Shown here: positions 29,065-36,671 of the stretch, piece after piece | Layout of the letters: each line of letters opens with the position of its first letter | How positions within the stretch are numbered: the first letter of the stretch is position 1 | Assembly: GCF_010725885.1 (NCBI RefSeq) | Contig: NZ_AP022600.1 | Span: forward strand, 1,550,001 to 1,614,000 | Direction of reading: 5' to 3' | Length of the DNA stretch: 64,000 nt | Origin: Mycolicibacterium tokaiense | Lineage (GTDB): Bacteria; Actinomycetota; Actinomycetes; Mycobacteriales; Mycobacteriaceae | Made by a program: the position numbers and the translations under genes | The notes under the pieces: model-generated | What the model was told of the DNA's origin: nothing | Database searches by the model: none | The model's input: only the letters and a program-made list of their open reading frames with translations

Positions 29065-29624
29065 CGTGGGACCCGGTGCACGACAGCAGAAGCACCTTCC
29101 TTGCCTGCATGCACGCGCTGTGCTCACCGGGGACACCGTTCGAGCTTCCTCAGACACCCGACATGACCGACCGGCCCGAACTCGACCGCGCCGCAGCGGT
29201 TCTGCTCGCCCTGCTCGACCGAGGCCTGGGACTTGCCATTCACGGCGGCGACGCGGCCGCACAGGTGGCTGCCGCAGCGCGCACCGCCACCGGGGCCGAC
29301 TCGACCGACCTGGGTGCCGCCGACTGGGTTCTGGTAGATGGCCCGCCGGCCCCCGCCATCGTGCACGCACGGCGTGGCACCCCTACCAATCCCGAGAGCA
29401 GCGCGACGCTGGTGATCGCCTCGACCGGGCCGACCCGACCAGTGCGCTTGGCCGGTCCGGGATTACGCGAGCCGGTGACGCATCGAATTCCGCTGGACGA
29501 GCTGGCACAGCAGGCGCTGGTGGTGGCGAATCAAAACCCTCCGATGGGGCTCGACATCTTCATCGTCACCCCGGACTGTCTGATCGGGCTTCCCCGCAGC
29601 GTCAGCCTCCAGGCGGTGGCGTGA
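29061..29624 (+). CDS. phnH: Phosphonate C-P lyase core subunit PhnH
   Basis: 187 aa. Family features: FLACMHALCSPGTPFELP near the N-terminus, then the pattern LGAADWVLVDG, GTPTNPESSATLVI, LAGPGLREPV and PMGLDIFIV. It belongs to the core nucleosidase complex with PhnG and PhnI. The start ATG at 29061 sits in an ATGA overlap with phnG; the end overlaps phnI by 1 bp (TGATG). Confidence 0.92.
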   Translation: MTWDPVHDSRSTFLACMHALCSPGTPFELPQTPDMTDRPELDRAAAVLLALLDRGLGLAIHGGDAAAQVAAAARTATGADSTDLGAADWVLVDGPPAPAIVHARRGTPTNPESSATLVIASTGPTRPVRLAGPGLREPVTHRIPLDELAQQALVVANQNPPMGLDIFIVTPDCLIGLPRSVSLQAVA

Positions 29625-30652
29625 TGTATGCCAGCATGCACGAGAACCCCGCGCTGGACGCCGCCCGCGCCATCGCGCGCTCCTCACGCCGTGGCAACGA
29701 GGTCAACACCGCCATGCTGGAGGAACAGATCTGCGCCGAGGCCGGGCTGTGGGAGCCGGCCGCCGCGCGGCGAGCGCTCGACCAGTCGCACGGCGACCCG
29801 TCACACGCGGTCTCCATGTTGCGGGTCTGGGCGGCCGCCCAACCACATGTCGACACCCTGACCATACAATCCACCGATACGGTGCTGACCCGCCGGCTGT
29901 CGTCGGCCTATCCGCAGATTCCAGGCGGTCAGTGGCTGGGCTTCGCACCGGAACTGACCACCCGCCAGCTGGATTGGACAACTCACAACGACACGGGTGA
30001 GGCCCCGCCGGCTCCCGCGCACCCGACACCGGGGACGCCTGATCCGGCCACCGAGGACGCCCCCCGGCGCGCCGACACCGTACGGGTACGAGACCTCATC
30101 CAGGGAGCACCCACCAAGTCGGCTCCGGCAGACGGGCCCGGTGACGACCCCGCTCGCTCCGTTTTGGTGGCGCCGCACACCAGACCCAACCGGCTGGCCA
30201 TGCTGGCCCGCGGCGAAACCGGCGCTCTGGTGTCGCTGGCCGCCATGATCCTGGGCCGCCGGCAAGAGGCGGTGCTGGTGGAACTCAGCGTGGCCACCGT
30301 GAGCCTGCGAATCCCTCACCCTCGCAGCGGTATTGCGGTAGCCGTGGGAGAAGTGCCTATCACCGAGGTCGAGGTGGTGCTGGATGCTGACGTCGACGGG
30401 CGGCCCGGTCTTGCCCTCGGGTGGGGCGCCACGCTGGGCACTGTCGAGCGTCGCGCCATCGCGCTGGCGCTGCTGGACGCGGCCATGCTGGCCGACGGCG
30501 AGCTTGCCGAACCACTGCTGCTCGACGAGCAGACCGTCATCGCCGCCACCGACGGCCCCGCCACCATCGGGTTCGTCGAGCACCTCCGCCTCCCCCACTA
30601 CGCAGGATTCACCGCCTATCTCGCCCAAGCAGCCGCCAAGGAGCCACGATGA
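29624..30652 (+). CDS. phnI: Phosphonate C-P lyase core subunit PhnI
   Basis: 342 aa, close to the 354 aa of the E. coli protein. Typical elements: AIARSSRRGNEVNTAMLEEQI near residue 20, ARSVLVAPHTRPNRLAMLARGETGALVSLA-like core (RLARGE and GAL), and a C-terminal FVEHLRLPHYAGFTAYLA segment. A Pro/Ala-rich insertion near residues 125-150 is not typical. PhnI is the nucleosidase that attaches the phosphonate to ribose of ATP. Start in TGATG with phnH; it overlaps phnJ by 4 bp. Confidence 0.92.
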   Translation: MYASMHENPALDAARAIARSSRRGNEVNTAMLEEQICAEAGLWEPAAARRALDQSHGDPSHAVSMLRVWAAAQPHVDTLTIQSTDTVLTRRLSSAYPQIPGGQWLGFAPELTTRQLDWTTHNDTGEAPPAPAHPTPGTPDPATEDAPRRADTVRVRDLIQGAPTKSAPADGPGDDPARSVLVAPHTRPNRLAMLARGETGALVSLAAMILGRRQEAVLVELSVATVSLRIPHPRSGIAVAVGEVPITEVEVVLDADVDGRPGLALGWGATLGTVERRAIALALLDAAMLADGELAEPLLLDEQTVIAATDGPATIGFVEHLRLPHYAGFTAYLAQAAAKEPR

Positions 30653-31527
30653 CGTCCCCACCTGTGACGGTGGCCTCGCTGGCCGCACAGCACGCCCGTC
30701 GGGAGGCCTACGCCTATCTCGACGAGGACACCAAACGCAATGTGCGGCGGGCGATCCTGAAGGCGTTGGCGATCCCCGGCTGGCAGGTGCCGTTTGCCTC
30801 CCGCGAGATGCCGGTGGCGCGCGGCTGGGGTAGCGGCGGTCTGCAGGTGACCCTGTCAGTGGTCGGGCCCACCGATACCGTCAAGGTGATCGATCAGGGC
30901 GATGACATGTCGGTCAACGCGGTCAGCATGCGCACTTTGATCAGTACATCCGCACAGTGCCAGGCCACCACCAGCACCGCCGCGGCGACCATCATCCAGA
31001 GTCGGCACCGCATCCCCGAGATCGAACTCAGGGCCGACCAACTCCTGGTACTCCAGGTGCCCCACCCCGAGCCGCTGCGGCGGGTGGTGTCCGACGACAT
31101 CGCGGCCCTGGCGCGCCACGCCGAAGGCGATTACACGCCGGCCTGGCTGGATCTCTACGACGCCCAAGCCCGACTCGGCGGCCCGCGCACCGGCGCCGAC
31201 CATCCCGTCCTGGTCGACGGCGCCCGCCTGATGAGCCCGAGCCCGATCCCGCGCCACGACGTCCTGCGGCTCGACCGGCGGCCACATCCCATCCTGCTCG
31301 GCGCCGGCCGGCGGGCCCGGCTGACGGCATTGCCGCCCTACACCCCGGTGGTACCACTGGCTTTCGATGACGTCGCCTTGGAGCCGGAGGCGGCCGGCGG
31401 CCCCTGTCGGCGCTGTGACAGCACGACGTCCTACCGGGTGCCCACCGACGGACCAGGAGCCACCCTGGTGTGGTGCTGCAGTGACGAGGACGCCTGCCGG
31501 AGCCGTCGTGAGGAGACCGCGCCATGA
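30649..31527 (+). CDS. phnJ: Carbon-phosphorus lyase PhnJ
   Basis: 292 aa radical-SAM enzyme that cleaves the C-P bond of alpha-D-ribose 1-methylphosphonate 5-phosphate, releasing the alkane and a cyclic phosphate. The N-terminus AYLDEDTKRNVRRAILKALAIPGWQVPFASREMP-like region (e.g. RRAILKALAIPGWQVPFASR) and QGDDMSVNAVSMR are family hallmarks. The C-terminal cysteines C253, C256, C277 and C283 form a C-x2-C-x20-C-x5-C motif, one residue shorter in the middle than E. coli (C-x2-C-x21-C-x5-C); an extra C276 is adjacent to C277. All required cysteines are present, so it should be active. ATGA overlap with phnK. Confidence 0.95.
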   Translation: MTSPPVTVASLAAQHARREAYAYLDEDTKRNVRRAILKALAIPGWQVPFASREMPVARGWGSGGLQVTLSVVGPTDTVKVIDQGDDMSVNAVSMRTLISTSAQCQATTSTAAATIIQSRHRIPEIELRADQLLVLQVPHPEPLRRVVSDDIAALARHAEGDYTPAWLDLYDAQARLGGPRTGADHPVLVDGARLMSPSPIPRHDVLRLDRRPHPILLGAGRRARLTALPPYTPVVPLAFDDVALEPEAAGGPCRRCDSTTSYRVPTDGPGATLVWCCSDEDACRSRREETAP

Positions 31528-32387
31528 CCGCAACCACCACGATGGCGGCCGCCCTGCAGCCACCGGCGGCGGTGGTCTCCGTCAGCGGCGTATCTCACCG
31601 CTTCGGAGCGGGGTGCGAGCGCTGCATCGAGCTGACCGGGGAGGAGGCCGGCACCAATCGATGCCGCAACTGCGGTGCCGTCGTGGCCGTGCACCAGGCC
31701 TCGTTCGAGATCGGCCCGCATGAGGTCCTCGGTGTGGTCGGCGAGTCGGGATCGGGCAAGACGACTCTGCTCCGGTGCCTCAACCTCGACCTCACCCCCG
31801 AGGCCGGTTCCATGGCGGTCGCCGGACACGGCGACCTGTTCGGCCGGGCCGGTCATACCGCAGCGCTGAAGCGATCGACGGTGGTGATGGTGCACCAGAA
31901 CGCGCTGGCGGCGGGCCTCTACCCGCGGTTGGGGGCCGCCTCCAATGTCGCCGAGCGGCTACTCGGTGGCGGTGCGCGCCACTTCGCCGACACCCAAGCG
32001 CAGGCCGGAGAACTGCTCGGCGAGCTGGGGTTGCGACCGGAACGGCACAACGATGCCCTGATGACCTTCTCCGGCGGCATGCAGCAACGTGTACAACTCG
32101 CGCGCGCTCTCGTGGACCCGCCGCAACTGTTGTTGCTGGACGAGCCGACCACCGGACTCGACCCATCCGTACAAGCTGACCTGCTCGAAGCCGTTGCGCG
32201 GGTGGCTGATTCACTGGGTTCGGCGACCATCGTGGTCTCCCACGATCTGGCAGCGGTGCGCATCCTCGCCTCACGTGTGCTCGTGCTGCACCACGGGCGC
32301 ATCGTCGAGCAGGGCATCACCGAGCAAGTGCTCGAAGATCCCCAGCATCCCTACACCCGACTTCTCGTGTCTTCGAGGCTGACATGA
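31524..32387 (+). CDS. phnK: C-P lyase ABC subunit PhnK with four-cysteine insertion
   Basis: 287 aa. Intact ATPase: Walker A GESGSGKTT (~73-81), Q-loop VMVHQNALAAG, signature FSGGMQQRVQLARAL, Walker B LLLLDEPTTGLDPSVQ, H-loop VVSHDLAAVR. Between the first strand and Walker A (residues 31-50) there is an insertion with CERC and CRNCG, a zinc-knuckle-like pair absent from the E. coli protein as I recall it. PhnK binds as a dimer to the PhnGHIJ core and couples ATP hydrolysis to opening of the lyase site. ATGA overlaps on both sides. Confidence 0.92.
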   Translation: MTATTTMAAALQPPAAVVSVSGVSHRFGAGCERCIELTGEEAGTNRCRNCGAVVAVHQASFEIGPHEVLGVVGESGSGKTTLLRCLNLDLTPEAGSMAVAGHGDLFGRAGHTAALKRSTVVMVHQNALAAGLYPRLGAASNVAERLLGGGARHFADTQAQAGELLGELGLRPERHNDALMTFSGGMQQRVQLARALVDPPQLLLLDEPTTGLDPSVQADLLEAVARVADSLGSATIVVSHDLAAVRILASRVLVLHHGRIVEQGITEQVLEDPQHPYTRLLVSSRLT

Positions 32388-33058
32388 CCACTACCGTCGC
32401 GACGACGACCATCACGGCGGCCGGGCTGTCCAAGCGTTTCGACAACGGCGCCGACGTCCTACGCGGCGCGGTACTGAACGCGGCAGGTGGTCAGCTCACG
32501 CTGATCCGCGGGGCCGCCGGCTCGGGCCGCACCACCCTGACCCGCTGCCTGACCGGGGTCTACCGGCCGGACGCCGGCGAGGTGACGCTCCGCCTCGGCG
32601 ACCGCGGCGAGGCGGACCTCACCGGGGCGGACCCCCGCGCGGTGGCGTGGCTGCGCGCCCACCACATCGCCACCTTCGACGGCCCTTTGGCCACCGCCCC
32701 CACCCTGCCGGCCCAGGCTGCAGTCGCCCGGGCAGCGCGCTGCAGTTCCGAGATCGCCGCGGCCGGGCTGGCCCGTCTCGATGCCGCTGAGGTGGCGCTG
32801 ACACCACTGGGTCGGTTGCGTTCGCCCCAACGCCATCTGGTGGCGCTGACAGCCGCCCTGCTCGCCGACCGAGCCTTCATGGTTCTCGACAGACCCGACG
32901 AGTACGCCCCACACCGGGCCCTTGCCACCTGGCTGCTCGAAGCAACCACCGCCGGCGCGGCGGTCATCGTGACCGCCGCGGCCGACAGCCCACTCGCGTC
33001 GATCGCCTCAGCGGTCGGCGAACTCAGACAAGGAGAAATAACATGGCAGACAGTGTGA
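32384..33058 (+). CDS. phnL: Degenerate C-P lyase ABC subunit PhnL (ATPase motifs lost)
   Basis: 224 aa; position and length match PhnL (226 aa in E. coli) and the fold is ABC-like, but none of the ATPase motifs is intact. Walker A reads GAAGSGRT (residues 43-50) with Arg49 in place of the essential Lys; the signature is RLRSPQR instead of LSGGQ; Walker B is FMVLDRPD with Arg replacing the catalytic Glu; the H-loop reads VTAAAD without His. The reading frame is intact and phnM follows with a 16-bp overlap. It may be a structural pseudo-ATPase pairing with PhnK. ATG overlaps phnK by 4 bp. Confidence 0.82.
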   Translation: MTTTVATTTITAAGLSKRFDNGADVLRGAVLNAAGGQLTLIRGAAGSGRTTLTRCLTGVYRPDAGEVTLRLGDRGEADLTGADPRAVAWLRAHHIATFDGPLATAPTLPAQAAVARAARCSSEIAAAGLARLDAAEVALTPLGRLRSPQRHLVALTAALLADRAFMVLDRPDEYAPHRALATWLLEATTAGAAVIVTAAADSPLASIASAVGELRQGEITWQTV

Positions 33059-34248
33059 TCGAGGGCGTCACCGTCGTTCCCGGCGGCGGGCGCGAAGCAA
33101 TTCCGAATGCGATCGTGACGCTCGACGCACACGGCCGCGTCGAGGACATCACGCCGGACGCGGCTGCCGGGGACGACCTCTACCTCGTGCCCGGCGCGGT
33201 AGACCTGCACCTGGACAACCTGCTGCAGCGCCGCCGCCCGCGAGCCACCGTGTCACTCGAGCACGCGGCGATCATCCCGGTGCTGGACGCAGAATGTGCA
33301 GCCGCCGGCATCAGCACCGTCTGCATCGCGGCCCGCTGCGAGGACTCTCCGCGCAAGGGCATCGCGATCGCCGATGCGGCCGTGCTGGCCGCGGTGCTGG
33401 AGGAGCTGGCGCCGATGCTGGCCTGTGACTGGCGGATTCACGCCCGGGTCGAGCTCACCGACGAGGGCGCCGTGGACGCGCTGCATGCCGTGCTCGCGGC
33501 GTCGTCGCGGGTGGCGTTGATCTCCATGATGGAGACCTCGGTGGCCCGCAGCAGGTTCTCGTCACTGGCCGAGACCCAGGCCTTCTACGCGCAGGACTGG
33601 GGAGTGTCCGAAGCCGAGGTCGCGCAGATCTTCACCGTCGACGCGCATCAGCTGAGCCGCATCGCCGAGCGTCGGCAGGCGGTGGCGGCACTCGCCGCGA
33701 GCCGCGGCATCGTGCTGGCCACGCATGACGACCGTACCGAGGAACACATCGACGAAGCGTTCGCGTTCGGGGCCCGGGTTGCCGAGTTCCCGCTGAGCAT
33801 GGCGGCGGCGCGCCGAGCGCACGAGCTCGGGATGGCAGTGGTGCTCGGTGCTCCCAACGCCCTGCGGGGCCGCTCGACGTCGACGGGCAACGTGCTTGCG
33901 GCAGAAGCCATCGAGGCCGGAGTGTGCGACGTGCTCTGCTCGGACTATCTGCCGATCGCAATGCATTCCGCACCGCACGTACTGGCCCGCGCTCACGGCG
34001 TGTCGCTGTCTCACGGGATCGATCTCGTGTCGACGAATCCGGCGAAGATACTGGGGTTGGTGTCGCCCACCATCGAGGTCGGCACCGTGCTCACCGCGTC
34101 CCTACGGCGGGTGCGACCGTTTCACACCGATTCTCCCGAGCGGCCGGCGCACGTGGGTACCGCGCTGTGGCGTGACGGGCGGCTGGTGTTCCGGCGCGCA
34201 GCGGTGGAGCCCCTTCCTGGGATGACAGCCGTGCCGGCGACAGCCTGA
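33043..34248 (+). CDS. phnM: Ribose 1-methylphosphonate 5-triphosphate diphosphatase PhnM
   Basis: 401 aa amidohydrolase-superfamily enzyme. It removes pyrophosphate from the PhnGHI product to give the PhnJ substrate. Motifs: LVPGAVDLHLDNL with the metal HxD pattern, HARVELTDEGAV, LATHDDRTEEHIDEAFAFG (read LATHDDRTEEHIDEAFAF), GAPNALRGRSTSTGN and LCSDYLPIAM with the catalytic Asp. ATG 33043 has a strong AAGGAG site and lies 16 bp inside the end of phnL. Last gene of the cluster; no phnN, phnO or phnP follows. Confidence 0.93.
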   Translation: MADSVIEGVTVVPGGGREAIPNAIVTLDAHGRVEDITPDAAAGDDLYLVPGAVDLHLDNLLQRRRPRATVSLEHAAIIPVLDAECAAAGISTVCIAARCEDSPRKGIAIADAAVLAAVLEELAPMLACDWRIHARVELTDEGAVDALHAVLAASSRVALISMMETSVARSRFSSLAETQAFYAQDWGVSEAEVAQIFTVDAHQLSRIAERRQAVAALAASRGIVLATHDDRTEEHIDEAFAFGARVAEFPLSMAAARRAHELGMAVVLGAPNALRGRSTSTGNVLAAEAIEAGVCDVLCSDYLPIAMHSAPHVLARAHGVSLSHGIDLVSTNPAKILGLVSPTIEVGTVLTASLRRVRPFHTDSPERPAHVGTALWRDGRLVFRRAAVEPLPGMTAVPATA

Positions 34249-34259
34249 CCGACCAGCAC

Positions 34260-34280
34260 GCCGGTCACCGGCTGACCGGC
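34260..34280 (+). terminator. Hairpin after phnM
   Basis: Perfect 8-bp stem GCCGGTCA / TGACCGGC with a 5-nt loop, 12 bp after the phnM stop and before the convergent TetR gene. No U-tract; may serve both strands. Confidence 0.5.
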
Positions 34281-34302
34281 CCAGGACTCCGGGCCCGGCG
34301 CT

Positions 34303-34902
34303 TCACCTCGTGCGCCGCAGGATGCCCTCAGCGGCGGTGCGGAGCGTCTGTAATTCGAAGGGGAGCCGTTCACGGTCCCCCGGGAGCGCACGCTCGAAGG
34401 ACAGCCCGTTGACCACCGTGCTCAGAAACCGCGCCTGCGCGTCGAGATCGCCCGGAGCCAGCGCGCCCTCGTCGCGCAGGAGCCCGAGCCATCGCGCGAT
34501 GCGGTGCACCGCAAGGCGTTCGAGCGCGAGGAAAGAATGGGTGGCATCCGCCGATGGCGTTGCTGCGACGTAGGTGTCGTGAAGGGAGCGCCAGTGCTCC
34601 CGGGCCCGCTCGCCGGTACCCACCTGTGACAGCAGCAACTGAAGGCAGGCCACGAGACGCTCGCCGGGATCGCCGGTGGTGTCCTGCATCGGATCGTCGG
34701 GCAGGTCCAAGTCGTAGATTCCGGCGATCACGGTGTCGACCAAGGCCCGCTGGGTCGGGAAGAAGTGGCGAAGCGAGCCGACGCTGACCCCGGCGCGCGC
34801 AGCGACTGCGCGCACACTCAGCCGAGAGGTCGGATCCTCACCGAGCATCGTCGCAGCGGCGATCAGGATCTTGTCGCGAGTGCTCTGCCTCGTCACGCCC
34901 AT
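34303..34902 (-). CDS. TetR-family repressor (BetI-like), divergent from CPBP protease
   Basis: 199 aa. N-terminal DNA-binding domain TRDKILIAAATMLGED..., recognition helix VSVGSLRHFFPTQRAL (residues ~39-54). The C-terminal half is the helical BetI-type domain (HWRSLHDTYVAA, then FLSTVVNGLSFERAL). Between it and the divergent CPBP gene lie two palindromic sites with CTAGCAC/GTGCTAG-type arms, one close to its own start. The recognition helix is nearly identical to that of the TetR at 62534, and the operators match. Confidence 0.88.
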   Translation of the reverse strand: MGVTRQSTRDKILIAAATMLGEDPTSRLSVRAVAARAGVSVGSLRHFFPTQRALVDTVIAGIYDLDLPDDPMQDTTGDPGERLVACLQLLLSQVGTGERAREHWRSLHDTYVAATPSADATHSFLALERLAVHRIARWLGLLRDEGALAPGDLDAQARFLSTVVNGLSFERALPGDRERLPFELQTLRTAAEGILRRTR

Positions 34903-34926
34903 CGGGACGGCACCTCCTCCTCCGCT

Positions 34927-34943
34927 CTAGCACACTGTGCTAG
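34927..34943. promoter_or_regulatory. TetR operator, proximal copy
   Basis: Arms CTAGCAC and GTGCTAG with a 3-bp spacer, 25 bp upstream of the TetR ATG. Same arms as the operator at 63124-63145. Confidence 0.8.
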
Positions 34944-34959
34944 TTTCAACCCCGATCCA

Positions 34960-34976
34960 CTAGTACAGCGTGCTAA
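34960..34976. promoter_or_regulatory. TetR operator, distal imperfect copy
   Basis: Reads CTAGTAC-AGC-GTGCTAA, two mismatches from the proximal copy; centre distance 33 bp. Lies on the CPBP side of the intergenic region. Confidence 0.55.
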
Positions 34977-35048
34977 TCCAGGCGGATCCGCATCTGCGTC
35001 AGCGCTGGGCGCCGGCGGCCACCCGTCGAGATTATCGAGGAGCAGACG

Positions 35049-36005
35049 ATGAACACCCTGACCCGGCCCTGGATTCTGCAGGGCGATGATCCCCACCCGA
35101 CACCGCGGATCCCCGGCGGCGTCGAATACCACCGGGTGTACGCAGGACAACGACGCGTCGTCCTGCGTGGCATCGTGGCCCTCGCGCTGCTGATGGTCGG
35201 ATTTGTCGGCTTTGCGGTTCTCCTGACCGAGATCTCGGTGATCATCGACCGGGAATTCTTCGGCCGTTCGGGTCCGTCGACACCATTGAGGCAGGCAGCC
35301 GGTGCGCTGTCGTTGGCAGCGCTGATCCCGTACTGCATGCTGCTGCAGCGGGTGCTCTACGGGGTGCCGCCCGGGACGCTGCACTCTGTGGCGGGCCGAT
35401 TCCGCTACGGGGTGTTCGGTCGAGCACTGCTCGCGTTCGGGCCCCTGGTTCTGGCCGCGGTTGCGGTCGCCTCTCTGGACCAGCACAGCTCGGCAGCATG
35501 GACGACGCCGGATCTGGTGGCCTTCTTCGTCATCGGCATGGCCCTCACACCACTGGCTGCAGCGGGTGAAGAGTACGGCTTTCGCGGTGTGATGTTCCGG
35601 GTGCTCGGCAGCTGGGCGCCGGGCGCGCGTTCCGGGGCAATCCTCGGCATCGTCGTGACGACCGTGCTGTTTTCGCTCATACACGGCACGGTGGACCCGT
35701 TCCTGCTGACGTCATACCTGGTGCTGTTCTCGTCGACGGCCATAGTCACTTGGCGCACCGGTGGCCTCGAAGTGGCCGTCGTCCTCCACGGCGTCTACAA
35801 CGTCATGTTCCTCGTGCTCGCGACCACCCTGCACCAAGACATCGGCGCCCAGCTTGCGAACCGGGGCGAAGCGGTCGGCTCGATGACCAACCTGGTGCCC
35901 AGCGCCGCGCTGATCGTCATCACCGCCGCGGTGTGGTGGATGACCCGCGCGAGTGGCCCTGCGCGTACTGCGATAGTCGAGCCGGTGACGGGACAGCAGC
36001 AGTGA
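35049..36005 (+). CDS. CPBP-family intramembrane metalloprotease
   Basis: 318 aa, about 8 hydrophobic segments. The Abi/CPBP active-site motif is present: AAGEEYGFRGVMF (E-E-x3-R, residues ~175-188), then FSLIHGTVDPF with the second-motif His and VVLHGVYNVMF with the third. CPBP proteases are Rce1-like, membrane-embedded and often tied to bacteriocin immunity or regulatory proteolysis; the substrate is unknown. ATG 35049 has a strong GAGGAG site. Divergent from the TetR with the two operators between; its stop overlaps the next GTG by 4 bp. Confidence 0.88.
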   Translation: MNTLTRPWILQGDDPHPTPRIPGGVEYHRVYAGQRRVVLRGIVALALLMVGFVGFAVLLTEISVIIDREFFGRSGPSTPLRQAAGALSLAALIPYCMLLQRVLYGVPPGTLHSVAGRFRYGVFGRALLAFGPLVLAAVAVASLDQHSSAAWTTPDLVAFFVIGMALTPLAAAGEEYGFRGVMFRVLGSWAPGARSGAILGIVVTTVLFSLIHGTVDPFLLTSYLVLFSSTAIVTWRTGGLEVAVVLHGVYNVMFLVLATTLHQDIGAQLANRGEAVGSMTNLVPSAALIVITAAVWWMTRASGPARTAIVEPVTGQQQ

Positions 36006-36653
36006 GCGCGAGCTGGAACGAACGTCGGCTTGTCAAGCGTGTGAAGCCAGGTGACGGACGGCTGCTCAAACCGTTTCGCTGGTGGCAGATGACGCGTCGG
36101 TCGGTCCTGTCCATCGCACTGCCGGTGGACGGCCGACAGGTCATACACGGTTGACGTGAAACACGGCGGAGACGCCGAAAGCGGCGTCGTCCGGGCAGGC
36201 CTGTATCTCGATGGGCACCTGCGGGCGCGGTCACGCGTGCCCGCTCGCTTCCCCGTCGCACACGGACACATCGAGGTCCGCACCAGCCAGCTGGGGCTGC
36301 GACGGTGCCACCTCGTCGCGCACGACGGCTCGCAGCGGCCACTCGAGCCCCATCCGAAGTCTGCCGAGGGCCGGCGGATGCGTTTCGGTCGCGAGCATCC
36401 CGCCCTGAGCGGACTCCTCGGTGTGGTCTCTGTGCTCTTACTGCTCACCGCAGTGGTGCTCAACGTGCTACAGGCTGCGGAGCCGATCTCTGAGATCCCC
36501 TATATCGCAGGCATGATCGGCTCGTTCGAGTCACCCCTGCACCTTCCGGGGTGGCTCAACCTGGCGTTGGGTTTCGGTGCGGCGGCCGCCGCCGCCGAAC
36601 GTGCGATGCACATGCGCTATCACTGGCTGCTCGACAGCGGCGCTGGCACCTGA
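36002..36653 (+). pseudogene. Conserved membrane protein gene interrupted by a frameshift
   Basis: The GTG at 36002, in a GTGA overlap with the CPBP stop, opens a 50-codon frame (WNERRLVKRVKPGDGRLLK, then FRWWQMTRRSVLSIALPVDG) that stops at 36154. From about 36144 the +1-related frame continues as YTVDVKHGGDAESGVVRAGL and runs to 36653 through FPVAHGHIEVRTSQLGLRRCH, two hydrophobic helices and the end MRYHWLLDSGAG. The two parts fit one ~216-aa actinobacterial membrane protein, so a single extra base near 36140-36143 is inferred. A GTG at 36156 could express the second part alone. It may be a true pseudogene or a sequencing error. Confidence 0.6.
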
Positions 36654-36671
36654 CACCTCAGGACGTTCGAA

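Noticed and set aside
36156-36653. Separate 165-aa gene starting at GTG 36156
   Set aside because: The upstream frame plus the residues before 36156 join into one conserved-looking protein, so a frameshifted single gene is a better account, though re-initiation is not excluded.
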